A stretch of 64,000 nt of DNA from Saccharospirillum mangrovi (lineage in GTDB: Bacteria; Pseudomonadota; Gammaproteobacteria; Pseudomonadales; Natronospirillaceae). The DNA is taken from contig NZ_CP031415.1 in assembly GCF_003367315.1 (NCBI RefSeq), positions 1,548,001 through 1,612,000 of the forward strand, read 5' to 3'. Positions within the stretch are counted from its first letter, which is position 1. Each line of letters opens with the position of its first letter. The notes below the pieces were generated by a model that saw nothing but the letters and a program-made list of their open reading frames with translations, had not been told where the DNA came from and made no database searches. Below are positions 45,293-54,317 of this stretch, in pieces. The position numbers and the translations under genes are program-made.

Positions 45293-46471
45293 TTATTTTG
45301 CTGAACTGTTGTGTTCGGTGCTCACCAAATCCACAACTCTATCCCGCGATACCCAGCCTCTGAATTCGCCTTTATCCGACGTTACCGCCAACGGCACATT
45401 CTCCCGAATCATTTGCGGCAGCAGGCTTTCCAGGTCGGCCGATTCGGGCACGCAGATAACGTCTTTCACCAGCGCGCCGATTTCACCTACGGCGTTTTGC
45501 AAGTCGGCCAGGGTCACGATACCGGCCAGGGATTTGCCTTCCAAAACGGTGGCGTATTCGAAACCTTGTTCGGTCATCCACTGCCGTGCTTTTTCGGCGC
45601 TGGTGCGGCAGGTGAGGGTGGCTTGCGGCATCGCCATGACGTGATGGGCTGTCAGCACTTTGCCGCGATTGACGTCGCGTACGAAGGCGGCGACGTAGTC
45701 GGTGCTGGGGTTGAGTAAAATGTCTTGTGGGTCGCCTTGTTGCACCAGCGCGCCGTCTTTGAGGATGGCGATGCGGTTGCCCAGGCGCAGCGCTTCGTCC
45801 AGATCGTGAGTGATAAAGACGATGGTTTTGCGCAGCCGTTGTTGCAGTTGCATCAACAGGTCTTGCATCTCTTTGCGGATCAATGGATCGAGCGCTGAAA
45901 AGGCTTCGTCCATCAACAAGATGTCCGGGTCTGTGGCGAGTGCGCGGGCGAGGCCAACACGCTGTTGCATGCCGCCCGACAGTTGATGCGGGTACTGATC
46001 GCCAACGCCTTTGAGGCCGACTTGTTCCAGCCAGTATTGCGATTTTTCCCGGGCGGCGTTTTTCGCGACGCCTTGGATGTGCAGGCCGTAACCGACGTTG
46101 TCGAGAACGGTTTTGTGCGGGAACAGAGCGAAACGCTGGAACACCATCGACATGCGGTTGCGGCGGCGTTCAATCAGGTCGGCTTGTTTCAGGGCAATCA
46201 GGTCTTCGCCATCGAGGCGTACCGTGCCCGCGGTCGGATCGATCAAGCGATTAAAGTGGCGAATCAGGGTGGATTTGCCGCTGCCGGATAAACCCATGAT
46301 GACGAACAGCTCGCCTTCTTCGATGCTCAGGTTGATGTCGTACAACCCCAGCGTATGGCCGGTGTCAGCCAATAATTGTTCTTTGCTCATGCCGGCTTTG
46401 ACGGACGCCAGATGGCTGGCGGCTTTGGGGCCGAAAATTTTATAAATGCCTTCGACTTCAATTTTCGCCAT
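45293..46471 (-). CDS. Glycine betaine/proline-type ABC transporter ATPase (ProV/OpuAA-like)
   Basis: 392 residues: an N-terminal extension typical of ProV (IEVEGIYKIFGPKAASHLASVKAGMSKEQLLADTGHTLGLYDIN, shown as two blocks), Walker A GLSGSGKSTLIRHFNRLIDPTAG, LSGGMQQRVGLARALA, DEAFSALDPLIR, then two CBS domains (about 280-390) that sense ionic strength or nucleotides in OpuA. It powers osmolyte uptake. Its start overlaps the permease stop. Third gene of a three-gene operon. Confidence 0.9.
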   Translation of the reverse strand: MAKIEVEGIYKIFGPKAASHLASVKAGMSKEQLLADTGHTLGLYDINLSIEEGELFVIMGLSGSGKSTLIRHFNRLIDPTAGTVRLDGEDLIALKQADLIERRRNRMSMVFQRFALFPHKTVLDNVGYGLHIQGVAKNAAREKSQYWLEQVGLKGVGDQYPHQLSGGMQQRVGLARALATDPDILLMDEAFSALDPLIRKEMQDLLMQLQQRLRKTIVFITHDLDEALRLGNRIAILKDGALVQQGDPQDILLNPSTDYVAAFVRDVNRGKVLTAHHVMAMPQATLTCRTSAEKARQWMTEQGFEYATVLEGKSLAGIVTLADLQNAVGEIGALVKDVICVPESADLESLLPQMIRENVPLAVTSDKGEFRGWVSRDRVVDLVSTEHNSSAK

Positions 46472-47340
46472 CAGGATTCGTCCTTCGCCGCCGGGTATTG
46501 CAGGCGTTTGCCGTAGCTTTGGGTGACGCGATCAAAAATAACCGCCAGCGCGACGATGGCGAGACCAGCCAGCAAACCGCGACCGACTTCCAGGCGGTTG
46601 ATGCCGGCGAGCACTTCCTGCCCCAGGCCGCGTGCACCAATCATGGAGGCGACCACGACCATCGCCAAGGCCATCATGGTTGTTTGGTTAATGCCGGCCA
46701 GAATGTTGGGCAGCGCCAGCGGCAATTGTACGCCCAGCAGTTTTTGCCGCCGCGTTGCACCGAAGGCGGTCGCGGCTTCCATCACCGAATGATCAACCAG
46801 ACGAATGCCCAGATCGGTTAAACGGATTAACGGCGGTACGGCGTAGATGATGGTGGCAATGAGCGCTGGCACTTTGCCGAGACCAAACAGCATGACCACT
46901 GGAATCAAATACACGAAGGTCGGCATGGTTTGCATGATGTCGAGAATCGGCAGCATGACTTTGCGAAACCGTTCGGACACCGACATCAAGATGCCGGTCG
47001 GGATGCCAATCAACACGCACATCACCAACGACACGATCATCAGCGCCAGGGTTTGCATACCGCGGTCCCACTGGCCGATGGCGCCGATAAAGAACAGAAA
47101 TCCGGCAACGCTGAGCGTCAGTGTCCAACGTCGGCTGCCGTACCAGGCAACGGCGGCGAGAATGCCGATCACTAACCACCAGGGTGTATTGCGCAGCAGT
47201 TGTTCGACGAACACCAAAAAGTTGAGCAACGGCATGCTGAGCCGTTCCAGATCGTCGGCGTAGTTGATGACCAGCGTATCGACAAAGCCATCGATGCTCT
47301 GGCGCAGCGCGCGGGCGTCGAATATTTCCGGGAATGCCAA
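46471..47340 (-). CDS. Glycine betaine/proline-type ABC transporter permease (ProW/OpuAB-like)
   Basis: 289 residues with six to seven helices. EAATAFGATRRQKLLGVQLPLALPNILAGINQTTMMALAMVVVASMIGARGLG (quoted as two segments, EAA loop then the conserved ProW helix) is the ProW pattern. LDIMQTMPTFVYLIPVVMLFGLGKVPA is likewise diagnostic. Single permease type of the OAT/QAT family. Shares its last base with the ATPase start (45293-46471 gene). Confidence 0.92.
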   Translation of the reverse strand: MAFPEIFDARALRQSIDGFVDTLVINYADDLERLSMPLLNFLVFVEQLLRNTPWWLVIGILAAVAWYGSRRWTLTLSVAGFLFFIGAIGQWDRGMQTLALMIVSLVMCVLIGIPTGILMSVSERFRKVMLPILDIMQTMPTFVYLIPVVMLFGLGKVPALIATIIYAVPPLIRLTDLGIRLVDHSVMEAATAFGATRRQKLLGVQLPLALPNILAGINQTTMMALAMVVVASMIGARGLGQEVLAGINRLEVGRGLLAGLAIVALAVIFDRVTQSYGKRLQYPAAKDES

Positions 47341-47368
47341 GAGTGAGTCCTCTTGAGAGAGCGGGGAA

Positions 47369-47393
47369 GGCGGTCACCGCTGGGATGACCGCC
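47369..47393 (-). terminator. Hairpin between betaine-type binding-protein and permease genes
   Basis: GGCGGTCA (47369-47376) and TGACCGCC (47386-47393) make a perfect 8-bp stem with a 9-nt loop in the 77-bp gap between the two genes. No T-run on the minus strand. Likely an mRNA-stability or attenuation element that favours binding-protein synthesis. Confidence 0.45.
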
Positions 47394-47417
47394 GTGGTGT
47401 TGCGTTATATCTGATCG

Positions 47418-48395
47418 TTACAGCGCGGCGCGTACCTTGGCAGCAACTTCGTCGGATACCCAGGTGGTCCACAAATCTTCGTAGTGCTCGAAGAAATAAT
47501 CAGCCACCTGATCCGGTTCGGCGCCTTCTTCGTCAGCCCAGCCGAGAAGTTTGTTAACTTCGTCGGTTGGAATGTTGACTTGTTCAAAGAACGCTTTCAA
47601 TTCAGGTGCGTCTTCACCGAAGGCTGTGTTGATGCTCTTGTGAATGCGAGCCGTCGGATAAGCACTGGCGACTGGTGTCTCGCACTCAGGGCTCATGTTG
47701 CAGCGGAAGCCATCGGCCTGGTAGGCCGGCATTTCCAATTGCACCATCTCGAATTTGCCGAGTACCGCCGTGGGCGACCAGTAGTAGGTCACAAAGGGGC
47801 GATGACGACGGTAATTCGATTCGATGGCGGCATCCAACGCTGCGCCACTGCCGGGTGAGAACATGACGTAGTCATTGTCCAGACCAAAGGCTTGCAGCAG
47901 GTTGTTGTTCACTGCACCACAGACCCAACCTTCCGGGCAGTTGTAGATGCGGCCCATGCCGGGTTCTTCCGGGTCTTCGAACAGTTCAGCGTACTTCGGC
48001 AGGTCGTAAACCGAACGCAGGCCAGGGTTTTCTTCGGCGACGTATGCTGGAATCCACCAGCCTTCGATGCCACCGGAATAGGTGCTGCCGAGGGATTCCA
48101 CAATGCCGGCTTCATGGGCTTTGACCCAGTCTTCGGGTGCGGAGTCGATCCAGGTTTCGTTGTAGATATCGACATCGCCGCGAACCAGCGCAGCGACCAT
48201 CGGCACGGTGTCACCGGCTTCAATCTGGGTATCGCAGCCGTAGCCGTCTTCAACGATGGCGCGTTCGATTTCCACCATCATCAAGTTCGACATCCAGCTC
48301 ATGCCGGCAAAACGGACCGGGCGATCAAGTTCACAGGCGAAGGCCGGCAGGCCGACCAACAGTAAAACCAGCCCCAGCAAAGTCGTCTTTTTCAT
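47418..48395 (-). CDS. Glycine betaine-type ABC substrate-binding protein (OpuAC/ChoX-like)
   Basis: 325 residues with signal peptide (MKKTTLLGLVLLLVGLPAFACE). OpuAC domain: VRFAGMSWMSNLMMVEIERAIVED, ETWIDSAPEDWVKA, GGIEGWWIPAYVAEENPGLRSVYDL, VTYYWSPTAVLGKFEMVQLE. Several Trp residues available for a cation-binding aromatic cage are consistent with a quaternary ammonium or similar ligand. The ligand may be betaine, choline or proline betaine. ATG 48395 with AAAGGA upstream; the frame is open further upstream but the extension has no signal peptide. Confidence 0.88.
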   Translation of the reverse strand: MKKTTLLGLVLLLVGLPAFACELDRPVRFAGMSWMSNLMMVEIERAIVEDGYGCDTQIEAGDTVPMVAALVRGDVDIYNETWIDSAPEDWVKAHEAGIVESLGSTYSGGIEGWWIPAYVAEENPGLRSVYDLPKYAELFEDPEEPGMGRIYNCPEGWVCGAVNNNLLQAFGLDNDYVMFSPGSGAALDAAIESNYRRHRPFVTYYWSPTAVLGKFEMVQLEMPAYQADGFRCNMSPECETPVASAYPTARIHKSINTAFGEDAPELKAFFEQVNIPTDEVNKLLGWADEEGAEPDQVADYFFEHYEDLWTTWVSDEVAAKVRAAL

Positions 48396-48597
48396 GGGAG
48401 CGTCCTTTATCTTCGGCGGTGTATTAGAGGGTGAGGGGAACCTCGGGGGTTGTTGAGTCATGCGAGATTGGTTCCTTGGCGTGACAGTATTGCGCAGCGG
48501 TTTTTGAATTGCCAACCCGCCACAATCTTGTGCGGCTAAGTTCGGCGGTGCAGGATGTCGACCGATTTCAAACCGGAAAGTTCCCATAGGACAGGCC

Positions 48598-49665
48598 ATG
48601 ACTAACACCGATCTGGTACAGGTCCAACGACGGCAGGCGCTGACAATTCTGCGTCTGAATCGTCCGTTGGCACTCAACGCGCTGAATCTGGAATTGATTG
48701 AGGTACTGACCAAGGCGTTGCAGCAAGCGTTCGACGATCCTGAGGTGCGCAGCATCTGGCTGGAAAGCGCTGTTGAAAAAGCGTTCTGCGCCGGTGGTGA
48801 TGTCAAAGCGCTGGTGAGCGCACTGGCGCATTTGAACGCTGAAGAGCAACGCCGGTTGGGGCATCGCTATTTCGCGGCGGAGTATCGACTCGATGCCATG
48901 ATCGAACACAGTCCGAAGCCGATTGTTGCGCTAGGTCGGGGGCTGGTGATGGGCGGTGGCTGGGGGTTGTTTGCCGGGGCCAATGTGCGATTGGTCGATG
49001 CCAGCAGCCGCTTCTCCATGCCAGAACTGCAAATCGGTCTGTTCCCCGATGTCGGCGCTGGTCACTTTTTGCAAAAACACCACTGGCGCGCCGGCACGTT
49101 GATTGGCATTTCCGGTATTCATCTGACCCACGACGATGTGTTGGCACTGGACTATGCCCATGCCCAGGTCGGTGCCGAGGATGTGGCATTGTTGCAAGCC
49201 GAGTTGGCGAGCGGAAAGTTGCCAGCTGAATTGACGCTGAGCCCGGCGGATGCGCGCATCCTTGAGCATCGCGATGCCTGGCTGTCGGCTTTGGAATCAT
49301 TGGGTGAGCCGGTCTTGAGCGACTGGATCGCCCAGGTTCAGGCCAGCGACTTTGAACCCTTCAAAGCCGCTGCCGTTCAATGGCAAACGGCGTCGTCGCT
49401 CAGCATCGCCCATACCTGGCATCACTTTAAGCGACTGCGCGAGGCCAGCCGGTTGACGGCGTTGCAGACGGATCTGGTGGTCGCGTCCAACCTGTGCAGC
49501 GAGCCGGAGTTCACTGAGGGCGTTCGGGCGCTGCTTATCGACAAGGATAAACAACCCAAGTGGTTGTATCCGGCGGTTGAGAACGTGCCCTTTAATCTGA
49601 TTGAACGTTTCTACCAGCCGCTGCCGTTCGAGACCGCGAGGATTGAAGCACCGGTCCAGGACTGA
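48598..49665 (+). CDS. Enoyl-CoA hydratase/isomerase family, 3-hydroxyisobutyryl-CoA hydrolase-like
   Basis: 355 residues: LNRPLALNALNLELIEVLTKAL, FCAGGDVKAL (oxyanion-hole Gly-Gly), LVMGGGWGLFAGANVRLVDASSRFSMPELQIGLFPDVGAGHFL (shown as the two family blocks joined), then a C-terminal helical extension. The GGGWGL and PE-x-x-IG-x-FPDVG pattern with extra C-terminal length fits HIBYL-CoA hydrolase of valine breakdown. By sequence alone an ECH-type hydratase is possible. 11 bp before a thiolase gene, so probably one operon. Confidence 0.8.
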   Translation: MTNTDLVQVQRRQALTILRLNRPLALNALNLELIEVLTKALQQAFDDPEVRSIWLESAVEKAFCAGGDVKALVSALAHLNAEEQRRLGHRYFAAEYRLDAMIEHSPKPIVALGRGLVMGGGWGLFAGANVRLVDASSRFSMPELQIGLFPDVGAGHFLQKHHWRAGTLIGISGIHLTHDDVLALDYAHAQVGAEDVALLQAELASGKLPAELTLSPADARILEHRDAWLSALESLGEPVLSDWIAQVQASDFEPFKAAAVQWQTASSLSIAHTWHHFKRLREASRLTALQTDLVVASNLCSEPEFTEGVRALLIDKDKQPKWLYPAVENVPFNLIERFYQPLPFETARIEAPVQD

Positions 49666-49676
49666 GGAGAGCACCG

Positions 49677-50852
49677 ATGTCAGAGATAGTTATTGTCGCC
49701 GCTAAACGCACGCCGCTGGGCGGGTTTCAGGGCGCGCTGTCGAGCCTGAAAGCGACGGATTTGGGTGGTGCGGTCATCGCCGCGAATTTGGCGGATATCG
49801 GGTTGGCCGCTGAATCCGTACAGGAAGTGCTGATGGGCTGTGTCTTGCCAGCCGGGCTGGGCCAGGCCCCGGCACGGCAGGCCGCACTGAGCGGTGGCTT
49901 GCCGGATTCGGTACCGACAACGACGGTCAATAAGGTCTGCGGATCGGGAATGAAAGCCGTGATGCTGGCGGCCGATCAAATGCGCGCTGGCAGTATCGAC
50001 ATCGCAGTGGCTGGCGGCATGGAATCCATGTCCGGTGCGCCCTATCTGATGCCCAAGGCGCGTTCGGGCTACCGCATGGGCCATCAGCAGGTGTATGACC
50101 ACATGTTTCTTGATGGCTTGGAAGATGCCTACGACGGCCGCGCCATGGGCGTCCATGCCCAGGCCACGGCCGATGAATTTGGTCTGACGCGTGACGCCAT
50201 GGACGACTACGCCCTGCGCAGTCTGAGCCGTGCGCAGAATGCCATCGCTCACGGATATTTTAACGTTGAGACAGTACCGATCACGGTGACCGACAGACGG
50301 GGTGAGGCGCGTATTGAACAAGACGAACAGCCCGGACTGGCGCGCCCGGACAAAATTCCGCAACTGAAACCGGCCTTCGCCAAAGACGGCACCATTACCG
50401 CTGCCAACGCCAGCTCAATCAGTGATGGCGCCGCCGCCCTGACGTTGATGACGCGCAGCCGCGCCGATCAACTTGGATTGGCACCCTTGGCGGTAATTCG
50501 CAGCTACGCCAGCCACGCTCAAAAGCCCAGCGCTTTCACCTGTGCGCCCATCGGCGCCATGAATAAAGCTTTGGCTATGGCTGATTGGCGCAATACCGAC
50601 GTTGAACTGGCGGAAATCAACGAAGCCTTTGCCATGGTGGCCATGCTTGGTATGCAGGAAGTGGGACTGAGTGCCGACATCACCAACATCAGCGGCGGCG
50701 CCTGTTCTTTGGGGCATCCGTTGGGCTGCAGCGGCGCCCGTATCATCGTGACTTTGTTGCACAACATGATCCGTCTGGATCAGCGCAAAGGCATGGCGGC
50801 GCTGTGTATTGGCGGTGGGGAAGGGACGGCGATTTGTTTGGAGCGGGTGTGA
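49677..50852 (+). CDS. Acetyl-CoA C-acyltransferase (thiolase)
   Basis: 391 residues. N-terminal catalytic Cys in NKVCGSGMKAVMLAADQMRAG, ISGGACSLGHPLGCSGARI with the conserved His, and C-terminal Cys/Gly in ALCIGGGEGTAICLERV. A biosynthetic/degradative thiolase of about 390 residues, as AtoB or PhaA. It joins or cleaves acyl-CoA and acetyl-CoA. With the hydrolase-like gene upstream it suggests a branched-chain or short-chain acyl-CoA function. GAGGAG precedes the ATG. Confidence 0.9.
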   Translation: MSEIVIVAAKRTPLGGFQGALSSLKATDLGGAVIAANLADIGLAAESVQEVLMGCVLPAGLGQAPARQAALSGGLPDSVPTTTVNKVCGSGMKAVMLAADQMRAGSIDIAVAGGMESMSGAPYLMPKARSGYRMGHQQVYDHMFLDGLEDAYDGRAMGVHAQATADEFGLTRDAMDDYALRSLSRAQNAIAHGYFNVETVPITVTDRRGEARIEQDEQPGLARPDKIPQLKPAFAKDGTITAANASSISDGAAALTLMTRSRADQLGLAPLAVIRSYASHAQKPSAFTCAPIGAMNKALAMADWRNTDVELAEINEAFAMVAMLGMQEVGLSADITNISGGACSLGHPLGCSGARIIVTLLHNMIRLDQRKGMAALCIGGGEGTAICLERV

Positions 50853-50875
50853 AAAAGGGGCTGGTGGCCCCTTTT
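50853..50875 (+). terminator. Intrinsic terminator after thiolase gene
   Basis: AAAAGGGGC (50853-50861), loop TGGTG, GCCCCTTTT (50867-50875): 9-bp stem with A/T flanks on both sides, so it could serve the convergent lipoprotein gene as well. Confidence 0.85.
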
Positions 50876-50897
50876 CATCTTATGAGTCTGGCTCAGA

Positions 50898-51446
50898 TTA
50901 AGAGTCTGATTCAGGGATGGGCGCGTTGATTTGCCACAGACCGGCTTTGTCTTGTTCCTGCAATTCTGCCAAAACTTCGGCCTGAATATCTGGTGTCAGT
51001 GCCCGACGGCGATTGCTGGTGGTGAAACCGCCGCCACTGCGTGGACGCTTGTGAACAACAAGTTTGCTATTCAGAACCGTGATGGTGTCTTCCTGAATCG
51101 CGAAAGGAACATAGATTTCCTGGGGGTTGGGTTTGTACTGAAATTTCATGTTGGGTGACGCCTTCACGCGTGTGGTCTGAACACCAAGGTAATAAGCCCC
51201 AGGTTCGTATGGACCAAAGGTTCGGACGTGGACACCGCTGGCCGGATTGAGCTGAATTCGATCCACCTCAACATCGGTATCGTGTTCAAAAACTGCGAAT
51301 TCGTAAACGTAGTAGAAGGTGCCAGCGCCGCGGACTTCCATCGGGAAAGCCAGCATTCCGCCATTGGTTTCAGTGGGTGAGGGGAGAGAAGCACAGCCTG
51401 ACAGCATCAGCATCCCGGCAATCAGACCCCAGCGTAGGTACGACAT
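50898..51446 (-). CDS. Predicted lipoprotein, 182 aa
   Basis: Lipobox LSGC (Cys18), after MSYLRWGLIAGMLM. The rest is beta-rich with RGAGTFYYVYEF, TFGPYEPGAYYLGVQTTRV and FQYKPNPQEIYVPFAIQ. I do not recognise the family. A C-terminal acidic, Ser-rich end (PESDS). The 13-bp motif GAGTCTG(G/A)(C/T)TCAG occurs at 50884 and 50902, around its stop codon. Monocistronic, convergent with thiolase. Confidence 0.7.
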   Translation of the reverse strand: MSYLRWGLIAGMLMLSGCASLPSPTETNGGMLAFPMEVRGAGTFYYVYEFAVFEHDTDVEVDRIQLNPASGVHVRTFGPYEPGAYYLGVQTTRVKASPNMKFQYKPNPQEIYVPFAIQEDTITVLNSKLVVHKRPRSGGGFTTSNRRRALTPDIQAEVLAELQEQDKAGLWQINAPIPESDS

Positions 51447-51529
51447 AACAACATCCTCGTTCTGGTTGGGTAGGCCCTCGCAACCTTGCGAAGGCGGATG
51501 TTCCGTTTTTGAACACCCATCAAGGCACC

Positions 51530-52411
51530 TTAGCAGGCGTCTTTACAAAGCTCCAGCCAGCGCTGAATGCCTGGGCTGCGGAATTTTTGGCGGTGCAGAA
51601 CGAAATAGAAGTCGCGCTGAAAATTGCGTTGCGGAATGTCGAGCGGCACCAGAGTGCCACGTTTGAATGCCTCTTCCAGACAAACCCGCGACAAACAGGC
51701 GATGCCCAATCCCGCTTCCACTGCACGCTTGATGGCTTCGGTGTGTTCCAGCTCCAGTGCAATCTGTAATTCATTGAGCAGACCGTGCATGCCTCGCTCA
51801 AAGGTTTGACGTGTGCCTGAACCGGGTTCACGGACGATCCAGGGTTCGTCGATCAGTTGGTGATCGCTGAGCGGGCCGGCATGGGCGAGTGGATGTTCCG
51901 GGGCGCAAAAACACACCAGTTCGTCGGCGCGCCAGCGGCTGACTTCCAGGTCCGGGTGGTTGATCTCGCCTTCGATCATGCCCAGGTCCAGATCGAACGT
52001 CAGAACGCGATCGGCAATGGCACGGGTGTTGGCGACTTCCAAGGTGACGCGGGCGTTGGGTTGGGTGGCTTTGAATTGCGCCATTAATTCCACCGCCAGG
52101 TAGTTGCCAATCGTTAATGTTGCCCCCACTTTGAGCCGTCCCAGGTCGTGTTGACCGGTCAAGTCGGCCTCCAGCTGATCGGCTTGTTCCAGCAGTGCTT
52201 CGACCCGCGGCCAGAGCTGGCGACCCACTTCATTCAACTTGAGTCGCTTTCCGGCCCGCTCAAACAGGCGGACGCCGTACTGCGTTTCGAATTCGCGCAG
52301 CGCGCCCGAAGCCGCGGACTGGGACATGTGCAGGCTCTGCGCCGCCCGACTGATGTTTTCATGGTGCGCCGTTGCCAGAAACACCTGGAGTTGTCGCAGC
52401 GTGAATTTCAT
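51530..52411 (-). CDS. finR: LysR family regulator, FinR-like
   Basis: 293 residues: winged helix (LRQLQVFLATAHHENISRAAQSLHMSQSAASGALREFE) and LysR substrate domain. Divergent from fpr, as finR is in Pseudomonas, where FinR activates fpr under superoxide or related stress. The N-terminal QVFLATAHHENISRAAQSLHMSQSAASGALREFE block fits that group. The symbol is based mostly on this gene pair. C-terminal RSPGIQRWLELCKDAC is also family-like. Confidence 0.8.
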   Translation of the reverse strand: MKFTLRQLQVFLATAHHENISRAAQSLHMSQSAASGALREFETQYGVRLFERAGKRLKLNEVGRQLWPRVEALLEQADQLEADLTGQHDLGRLKVGATLTIGNYLAVELMAQFKATQPNARVTLEVANTRAIADRVLTFDLDLGMIEGEINHPDLEVSRWRADELVCFCAPEHPLAHAGPLSDHQLIDEPWIVREPGSGTRQTFERGMHGLLNELQIALELEHTEAIKRAVEAGLGIACLSRVCLEEAFKRGTLVPLDIPQRNFQRDFYFVLHRQKFRSPGIQRWLELCKDAC

Positions 52412-52477
52412 ATTGGAAAAACCAATTAAATATATCGGAAATAATCATTTTGCCGATAAGTGCGCTGTGCGTATAGT
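52412..52477. promoter_or_regulatory. finR/fpr divergent control region: two dyads and a promoter
   Basis: ATTGG-AAAAA-CCAAT (52412-52426) touches the finR start codon. TATCGG (52433-52438) and CCGATA (52453-52458) form a second inverted repeat with a 14-bp spacer, LysR-like. A fpr promoter is TTGCCG (52450-52455), 16 bp, TATAGT (52472-52477), its -35 overlapping the right half of the second repeat. That placement suits activation by a LysR protein bound just upstream. Assignments are inferred. Confidence 0.55.
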
Positions 52478-52517
52478 GATCAACATATAACGCATTATTA
52501 GATATATAGAGGTTCTT

Positions 52518-53291
52518 ATGTCGAATATGAATATTGAAACCGTCACCAGTGTTCGGCATTGGAACGACACCCTGTTCAGCTTTACCACCAGTCGTGATCC
52601 GGGTTTCCGGTTCAAAAACGGCTACTTCACCATGATCGGGCTGGAGCAGGATAACGGTCGTCCGTTGCTGCGCGCCTACTCCATTGCCAGCGCCAACTAC
52701 GAAGAAGAACTGGAGTTTTTCAGCATCAAGGTACCCGATGGCCCGCTGACGTCTCAGTTGCAGAACATTCAGCCGGGCGATCAGATTTACGTTGGCCGTA
52801 AGCCGACTGGCACCCTGGTGACTGACCATCTGCTGCCGGGCAAAAACCTCTGGTTGCTGTCGACCGGCACCGGCCTGGCGCCATTCCTGAGCATCATCAA
52901 AGACCCGGAAATTTATGAGCAGTTCGACCGGGTGATTCTGACGCACGGCGTGCGCCAGGTGTCGGAACTGGCGTATCAGGACATGATCAGCGATCTGCCG
53001 AACAACGAATTTTTCGGTGAAATGATCGACGGCAAACTGCTGTATTACCCGACAGTCACCCGCGAAGAATTCCGCAACCAGGGCCGCCTCACCGATCTGA
53101 TGACCAGCGGCAAGTTGTTCGACGACCTGGGCCTGCCCAAGCCGTCGTTGGAGGACGACCGCTTTATGCTGTGCGGCAGCCCGGCGATGTTGAAGGACAC
53201 TACCGACATTCTCGATAGCTGGGGTTTCAAGGAAACCCGCGCCGGCCACATTGGCGAGTACGTGATTGAGCGTGCCTTCGTCGAAAAATAA
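52518..53291 (+). CDS. fpr: Ferredoxin--NADP reductase
   Basis: 257 residues: FAD-binding RAYSIAS (R-x-Y-S), IKVPDGPLTSQL, NADP site LLSTGTGLAPFLSIIKDPEIYEQFD and C-terminal HIGEYVIERAFVEK, all as in bacterial Fpr (E. coli and Pseudomonas). It moves electrons between NADPH and ferredoxin or flavodoxin and helps repair Fe-S clusters under oxidative stress. ATG 52518 preceded by AGAGG. Divergent from finR. Confidence 0.95.
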   Translation: MSNMNIETVTSVRHWNDTLFSFTTSRDPGFRFKNGYFTMIGLEQDNGRPLLRAYSIASANYEEELEFFSIKVPDGPLTSQLQNIQPGDQIYVGRKPTGTLVTDHLLPGKNLWLLSTGTGLAPFLSIIKDPEIYEQFDRVILTHGVRQVSELAYQDMISDLPNNEFFGEMIDGKLLYYPTVTREEFRNQGRLTDLMTSGKLFDDLGLPKPSLEDDRFMLCGSPAMLKDTTDILDSWGFKETRAGHIGEYVIERAFVEK

Positions 53292-53307
53292 TTGCCCGTC
53301 GTTAAAG

Positions 53308-53337
53308 AAAAAAACCGGCCCAGTGCCGGTTTTTTTG
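53308..53337 (+). terminator. Intrinsic terminator after fpr
   Basis: AAAAAACCGGC (to 53319), loop CCAGT, GCCGGTTTTTTT (53325-53336): 6-bp GC core with long A/T flanks, usable in both directions. It separates fpr from the convergent hydrolase gene. Confidence 0.9.
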
Positions 53338-53361
53338 TCGCTGAATAGTCCGCAAGCGGCG

Positions 53362-54213
53362 TCACAGGTCCAGTGCAATCGCCGTCAACATATCGGCCAG
53401 GGCTTCCGGCTGTGAGTAAAACGGCGAATGGCTGCTGTTCAGGCTATACACCTGTGTTTGTCCACCCAAGGCCGTATCCACGGCATCTACCATAAAGTTC
53501 TGACCGGCCAACGGTATGGCTCTGTCCTGAGTGCAGCGGATGTAATAACGCGGCTGACGGCCAAAACCCTCAGGGCTGATGGGCGAGGGTTCTACCACCA
53601 CGGCGGCCGGTTCGTCGCAATGCAGTTGTGCTAAGTGAGCGTTGGCTTCGGCATCGCTCAGGTCGCCATAAAAAGCCGACTGGAGTTTCCGACGATAGGC
53701 CGGATCGTCGCTGGCTGGATCGAGCCGTAAGGCGCCGACTACTGTCGGATCGGCCAGAAAACAGGGCGCGACTTCTTCGCCGGCCATGGTGTCGTGCTGA
53801 ATCATCGCCAGCGCCGGCATCTGCGGCGGCAGCATAAAGGCAGCCAGATACACCAGGGCATCAACCGGTTCGTTCAGGGCTTCGGCCACCGCCGACACGG
53901 TCAAACCGCCGAGCGAATGGCCGACCAGCATGATTTTGTCGCCGGTTTCGCGCACGCGCCGAATCAAATCGATCACGGCTTGAGTGCGGCTCGCTTGGGT
54001 CACGCCCGCGTTGGGCGAGACTTCGGTGGCAAACGCCTGCGGGTTCAGTGGGCGCTGGAAGAAACTTTCCGGACTGGCGGCTTTGGCACCGGCGCCGGGC
54101 AAATCCAGGCTGTGGGTGTGCAGACCTTTGGCGTCCAGCAACGGCTGAAGGCGGGACCAGGTGGCGGCGCCGTGCCAGGCACCGTGAATCAGAATGCAAT
54201 GCAAACGGCTCAT
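53362..54213 (-). CDS. Alpha/beta hydrolase
   Basis: 283 residues: ILIHGAWHGAATWSRLQPLL (oxyanion His-Gly region), nucleophile elbow GHSLGGLTVS with Ser near residue 101, a later Asp, and His in LNSSHSPFYSQPEAL. Resembles plant MES/HNL-type and bacterial esterases of this superfamily (the NSSHSPF end is typical). ATG 54213 chosen, since the frame continues upstream but without family features. Divergent from an AraC regulator gene 105 bp away that may control it. Confidence 0.85.
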   Translation of the reverse strand: MSRLHCILIHGAWHGAATWSRLQPLLDAKGLHTHSLDLPGAGAKAASPESFFQRPLNPQAFATEVSPNAGVTQASRTQAVIDLIRRVRETGDKIMLVGHSLGGLTVSAVAEALNEPVDALVYLAAFMLPPQMPALAMIQHDTMAGEEVAPCFLADPTVVGALRLDPASDDPAYRRKLQSAFYGDLSDAEANAHLAQLHCDEPAAVVVEPSPISPEGFGRQPRYYIRCTQDRAIPLAGQNFMVDAVDTALGGQTQVYSLNSSHSPFYSQPEALADMLTAIALDL

Positions 54214-54317
54214 AGCGGACTCTCTGTTTTGTTGTTGTTTTGACTGGTTCAGAGGTGTTACACCCATCGATTCTGTTTCAAGATGGACGCCGACACACTG
54301 GCTGGTGGAGAAGAACA

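Noticed and set aside
48396-48806. N-terminal extension of the betaine-type binding protein
   Set aside because: Signal peptide and RBS are at 48395. The extension is Ser/Arg-rich and lies over the promoter region.
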